Positions 5,955 through 6,971 of a DNA stretch of 6,971 nt are shown here, in pieces (the first letter of the stretch is position 1; every line of letters starts with the position of its first letter). Source of the stretch: CALAED01 sp937891035 (GTDB taxonomy: Bacteria > Actinomycetota > Actinomycetes > Streptosporangiales > Streptosporangiaceae). Below the pieces are notes generated by a model. That model was not told where the DNA came from. It did not search any database and worked only from the letters and a program-made list of their open reading frames with translations. The translations under genes were made by a program, and so were the position numbers. The DNA lies in the NCBI GenBank assembly GCA_035642125.1, contig DASQSZ010000230.1, positions 1-6,971 on the forward strand. The letters are read 5' to 3'.

Positions 5955-6533
5955 ATGGCCACGACCTCTTGGCTGGTGGTGGGGCTCGGCAACCCCGGCC
6001 CCTCCTACGCCCACAACAGGCACAACGCGGGGTTCATGGTCGCCGACGTCCTCGCCGCGCGGATGGGCGGCCGGTTCAAGCGGCACCGGAGCCGCGCCGA
6101 GGTGATCGAGGGCCGGCTGGGCGATCACCGGGTGGTGCTCGCCAAACCGCGTTGCTACATGAACGAGTCGGGCGGGCCCGTCGCCGCGCTGCGGGACTTC
6201 TTCAAGGTGCCGCCGGACCGCCTGATCGTCGTCCATGACGAGCTCGACATTCCGTACGGCGCCATCCGGCTCAAGCAGGGCGGCGGAGACAACGGGCACA
6301 ACGGCCTGCGGTCCATCTCCAAGTCCCTGGGCAGCAGGGCCTATCTGCGGGTGCGGTTCGGCATCGGCCGGCCGCCCGGCCGCATGGACGCGGCGGCGTT
6401 CGTCCTTCGTGACTTCTCCGCCGCCGAGCGCAAGGAGCTGGCGGTCAACGTCGAGCGGGCGGCGGACGCCGCCGAGACGCTGATCCAGGCCGGCCTGGCC
6501 GCCGCGCAGAACAGTTTCCACGCGACCCCCTAG
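5955..6533 (+). CDS. pth: Peptidyl-tRNA hydrolase
   Basis: This essential cytosolic esterase frees tRNA from peptidyl-tRNA that drops off the ribosome. From the ATG at 5955 the protein is 192 residues, the usual bacterial length, and begins MATTSWLVVGLGNPG like its relatives. Residues equivalent to the E. coli active site are present: N13 (Ec N10), catalytic H23 (Ec H20) in NRHNAGF, M69-N70 (Ec M67-N68) in CYMNESG, D95 (Ec D93) in VVHDELD, and N116 (Ec N114) in GGDNGHNGLRS. GIGRPPGR (136-143) is the conserved late motif. An in-frame ATG at 5901 has a better Shine-Dalgarno (GGGAG at 5889-5893, 7 nt away) and would add 18 residues unlike the family, so the start is less certain than the gene. 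The ATG at 5955 has a G-rich stretch (5941-5947) 7 nt upstream. It lies 96 bp after rplY and probably shares its transcript. The rplY-pth pairing is conserved in actinobacteria. Confidence 0.96.
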   Translation: MATTSWLVVGLGNPGPSYAHNRHNAGFMVADVLAARMGGRFKRHRSRAEVIEGRLGDHRVVLAKPRCYMNESGGPVAALRDFFKVPPDRLIVVHDELDIPYGAIRLKQGGGDNGHNGLRSISKSLGSRAYLRVRFGIGRPPGRMDAAAFVLRDFSAAERKELAVNVERAADAAETLIQAGLAAAQNSFHATP

Positions 6534-6546
6534 CCGGGCGGCGGCC

Positions 6547-6570
6547 CCCGCGCCCGCGCCCGCGCCCGCG
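6547..6570 (+). repeat. CCCGCG hexanucleotide microrepeat (4 units)
   Basis: Four exact tandem CCCGCG units begin 14 bp after the pth stop codon. They are non-coding and are likely slippage-generated. No function is evident. Confidence 0.85.
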
Positions 6571-6623
6571 ACCAGCCTGACTTGGCATCGCTCGGCTTAG
6601 CGCTCGGCGTGTCGCTTGGCCCT

Positions 6624-6646
6624 GGCCGGGTCGGGCCAACCCGGCC
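6624..6646 (+). terminator. GC-rich stem-loop, possible terminator after pth
   Basis: GGCCGGGT (6624-6631) and ACCCGGCC (6639-6646) form a perfect 8-bp stem with a 7-nt loop. GCTTTCG follows rather than a true U-tract, which is common in actinobacteria. It sits 90 bp past pth and before the next gene's likely promoter. A second small stem, GTGCC/GGCAC (6673-6690) followed by TTT, lies just downstream. Confidence 0.45.
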
Positions 6647-6732
6647 GCTTTCGCCCCAGTACGGCCGGAATTGTGCCTGCTCAGCGGCACTTTCGTCAGT
6701 TAGATGTCTCCGCGTAACAGGTAATGCGGCCG

Positions 6733-6738
6733 TAAGAT
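6733..6738 (+). promoter_or_regulatory. Possible -10 element for the leader ORF and sugar transferase
   Basis: TAAGAT fits the TAnnnT pattern and lies 24 nt before the leader ATG. No good -35 exists 16-18 bp upstream (sequence there is CCGCGT-like). TTAGAT at 6700-6705 is an alternative with equally poor support. Confidence 0.2.
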
Positions 6739-6761
6739 GCTCGCCGAGGAGGTTAGGGGGA

Positions 6762-6806
6762 ATGCGTCAACCTTTGGTGGTAGTGCGGCGTCCTGGTGAC
6801 GTGTAG
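6762..6806 (+). CDS. Candidate 14-residue leader peptide
   Basis: A short ORF encoding MRQPLVVVRRPGDV ends at TAG 6804-6806, 39 nt before the next gene and in the same frame. It is preceded by a very strong Shine-Dalgarno: GAGGAGG (6746-6752), 9 nt before the ATG, with a second AGGGGGA run directly adjoining it. This is stronger than the site of the downstream gene, suggesting it is translated. It carries four Val codons and three Arg residues but no single-amino-acid run typical of classical attenuators. It may regulate the following sugar transferase by coupling. It could also be a chance ORF; I know of no matching family. Confidence 0.35.
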   Translation: MRQPLVVVRRPGDV

Positions 6807-6808
6807 GG

Positions 6809-6832
6809 CTTTGCGAGGCAGGCGTTGCAAGG
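6809..6832 (+). promoter_or_regulatory. Small hairpin over the sugar-transferase ribosome binding site
   Basis: CTTTGC (6809-6814) can pair with GCAAGG (6827-6832), six pairs with one G-U. It would partly cover AAGGGG (6829-6834), the likely Shine-Dalgarno of the next gene. A ribosome finishing the leader ORF at 6806 would stop beside this hairpin. The stem is short, so support is weak. Confidence 0.2.
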
Positions 6833-6845
6833 GGTGTAGGCCTTT

Positions 6846-6971
6846 ATGGCGGTGGTCGAGAAAGTGCGCTCCGTGACCCAGACCGTGACCGCGACCCGGC
6901 GCGAGCAATCCGGAGACTGGACCACCTGGTATGTCAGGCTGGCTGTCGGCATCGACTTCCTGAGCATGCTG
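6846..6971 (+). CDS. N-terminus of a probable sugar transferase (polyprenyl glycosylphosphotransferase), 3' end outside the window
   Basis: Only 42 residues are visible. A polar, basic N-terminus (residues 1-22) leads into GDWTTWYVRLAVGIDFLSML, the start of a probable first membrane helix. The W..(R/Y)..RL....D pattern just before the first helix is typical of exopolysaccharide polyprenyl glycosylphosphotransferases (WbaP/CpsE type), membrane enzymes that load the first sugar-phosphate onto undecaprenyl phosphate. The catalytic C-terminal domain is outside the window, so the function is a guess from this pattern. The ATG at 6846 is the only usual start after the in-frame TAG at 6804. AAGGGG at 6829-6834 is a rather distant Shine-Dalgarno (11 nt). 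Confidence 0.55.
   Translation, partial: MAVVEKVRSVTQTVTATRREQSGDWTTWYVRLAVGIDFLSML

Noticed and set aside
5055..6521. 488-codon open frame on the minus strand opposite rplY and pth
   Set aside because: Same reason: long antisense frames are common opposite high-GC genes, and rplY and pth on the plus strand have intact motifs and ribosome binding sites.
6597..6610. Possible degenerate third copy of the 109-bp repeat
   Set aside because: Only about 12 bp (TAGCGCTCGGCG) are shared and none of the repeat's hairpins is preserved.

Overview
This window comes from the chromosome of a high-GC actinobacterium. The evidence is GC-rich third codon positions, frequent GTG starts and actinobacterial protein signatures. 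The tRNA-Gln / glmU / prs / rplY / pth order next to a TetR gene resembles Mycobacterium tuberculosis, where Rv1019 (TetR) lies beside glmU, prsA, rplY and pth. A Streptosporangiales-like actinomycete is a guess that I cannot confirm from sequence alone.

Left part (1-1735, minus strand): a membrane acyl-CoA/fatty-acid desaturase with all its histidine boxes is followed by a TetR-family regulator whose 3' end runs off the window. The two are co-directional with 55 bp between them. Upstream of the desaturase lies a compound inverted repeat of two adjacent palindromes (1765-1797). It is a good candidate operator for the TetR protein, which suggests a small self-regulated module controlling membrane-lipid unsaturation.

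Middle (1736-2542): the intergenic region holds one RNA gene, tRNA-Gln(TTG) at 2049-2120. Almost directly after it come two copies (109 bp each, 3 mismatches, 133 bp period) of a non-coding repeat that can fold into three hairpins per copy. A promoter-like GTGACA-N16-TATCCT then precedes glmU.

Right part (2543-6533, plus strand): glmU (bifunctional UDP-GlcNAc synthesis), prs (PRPP synthetase, starting on the base after the glmU stop), rplY/ctc (ribosomal protein L25, with its own promoter-like site and a structured 150-nt leader) and pth (peptidyl-tRNA hydrolase). Together they supply a peptidoglycan precursor, PRPP for nucleotides and amino acids, and translation functions. Beyond pth is a 312-bp gap with a CCCGCG microrepeat, a GC-rich stem-loop that may end the operon, and a 14-codon leader-like ORF with a very strong ribosome binding site. 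The gap ends at the first 42 codons of a protein resembling the N-terminus of polyprenyl glycosylphosphotransferases (sugar transferases).

Most of the window is ordinary, conserved housekeeping DNA, and I see no new defence, mobile or biosynthetic system. The points worth a second look are non-coding: the tandem hairpin repeat after the tRNA, the double operator at the desaturase, the rplY leader, and the short ORF before the sugar transferase.
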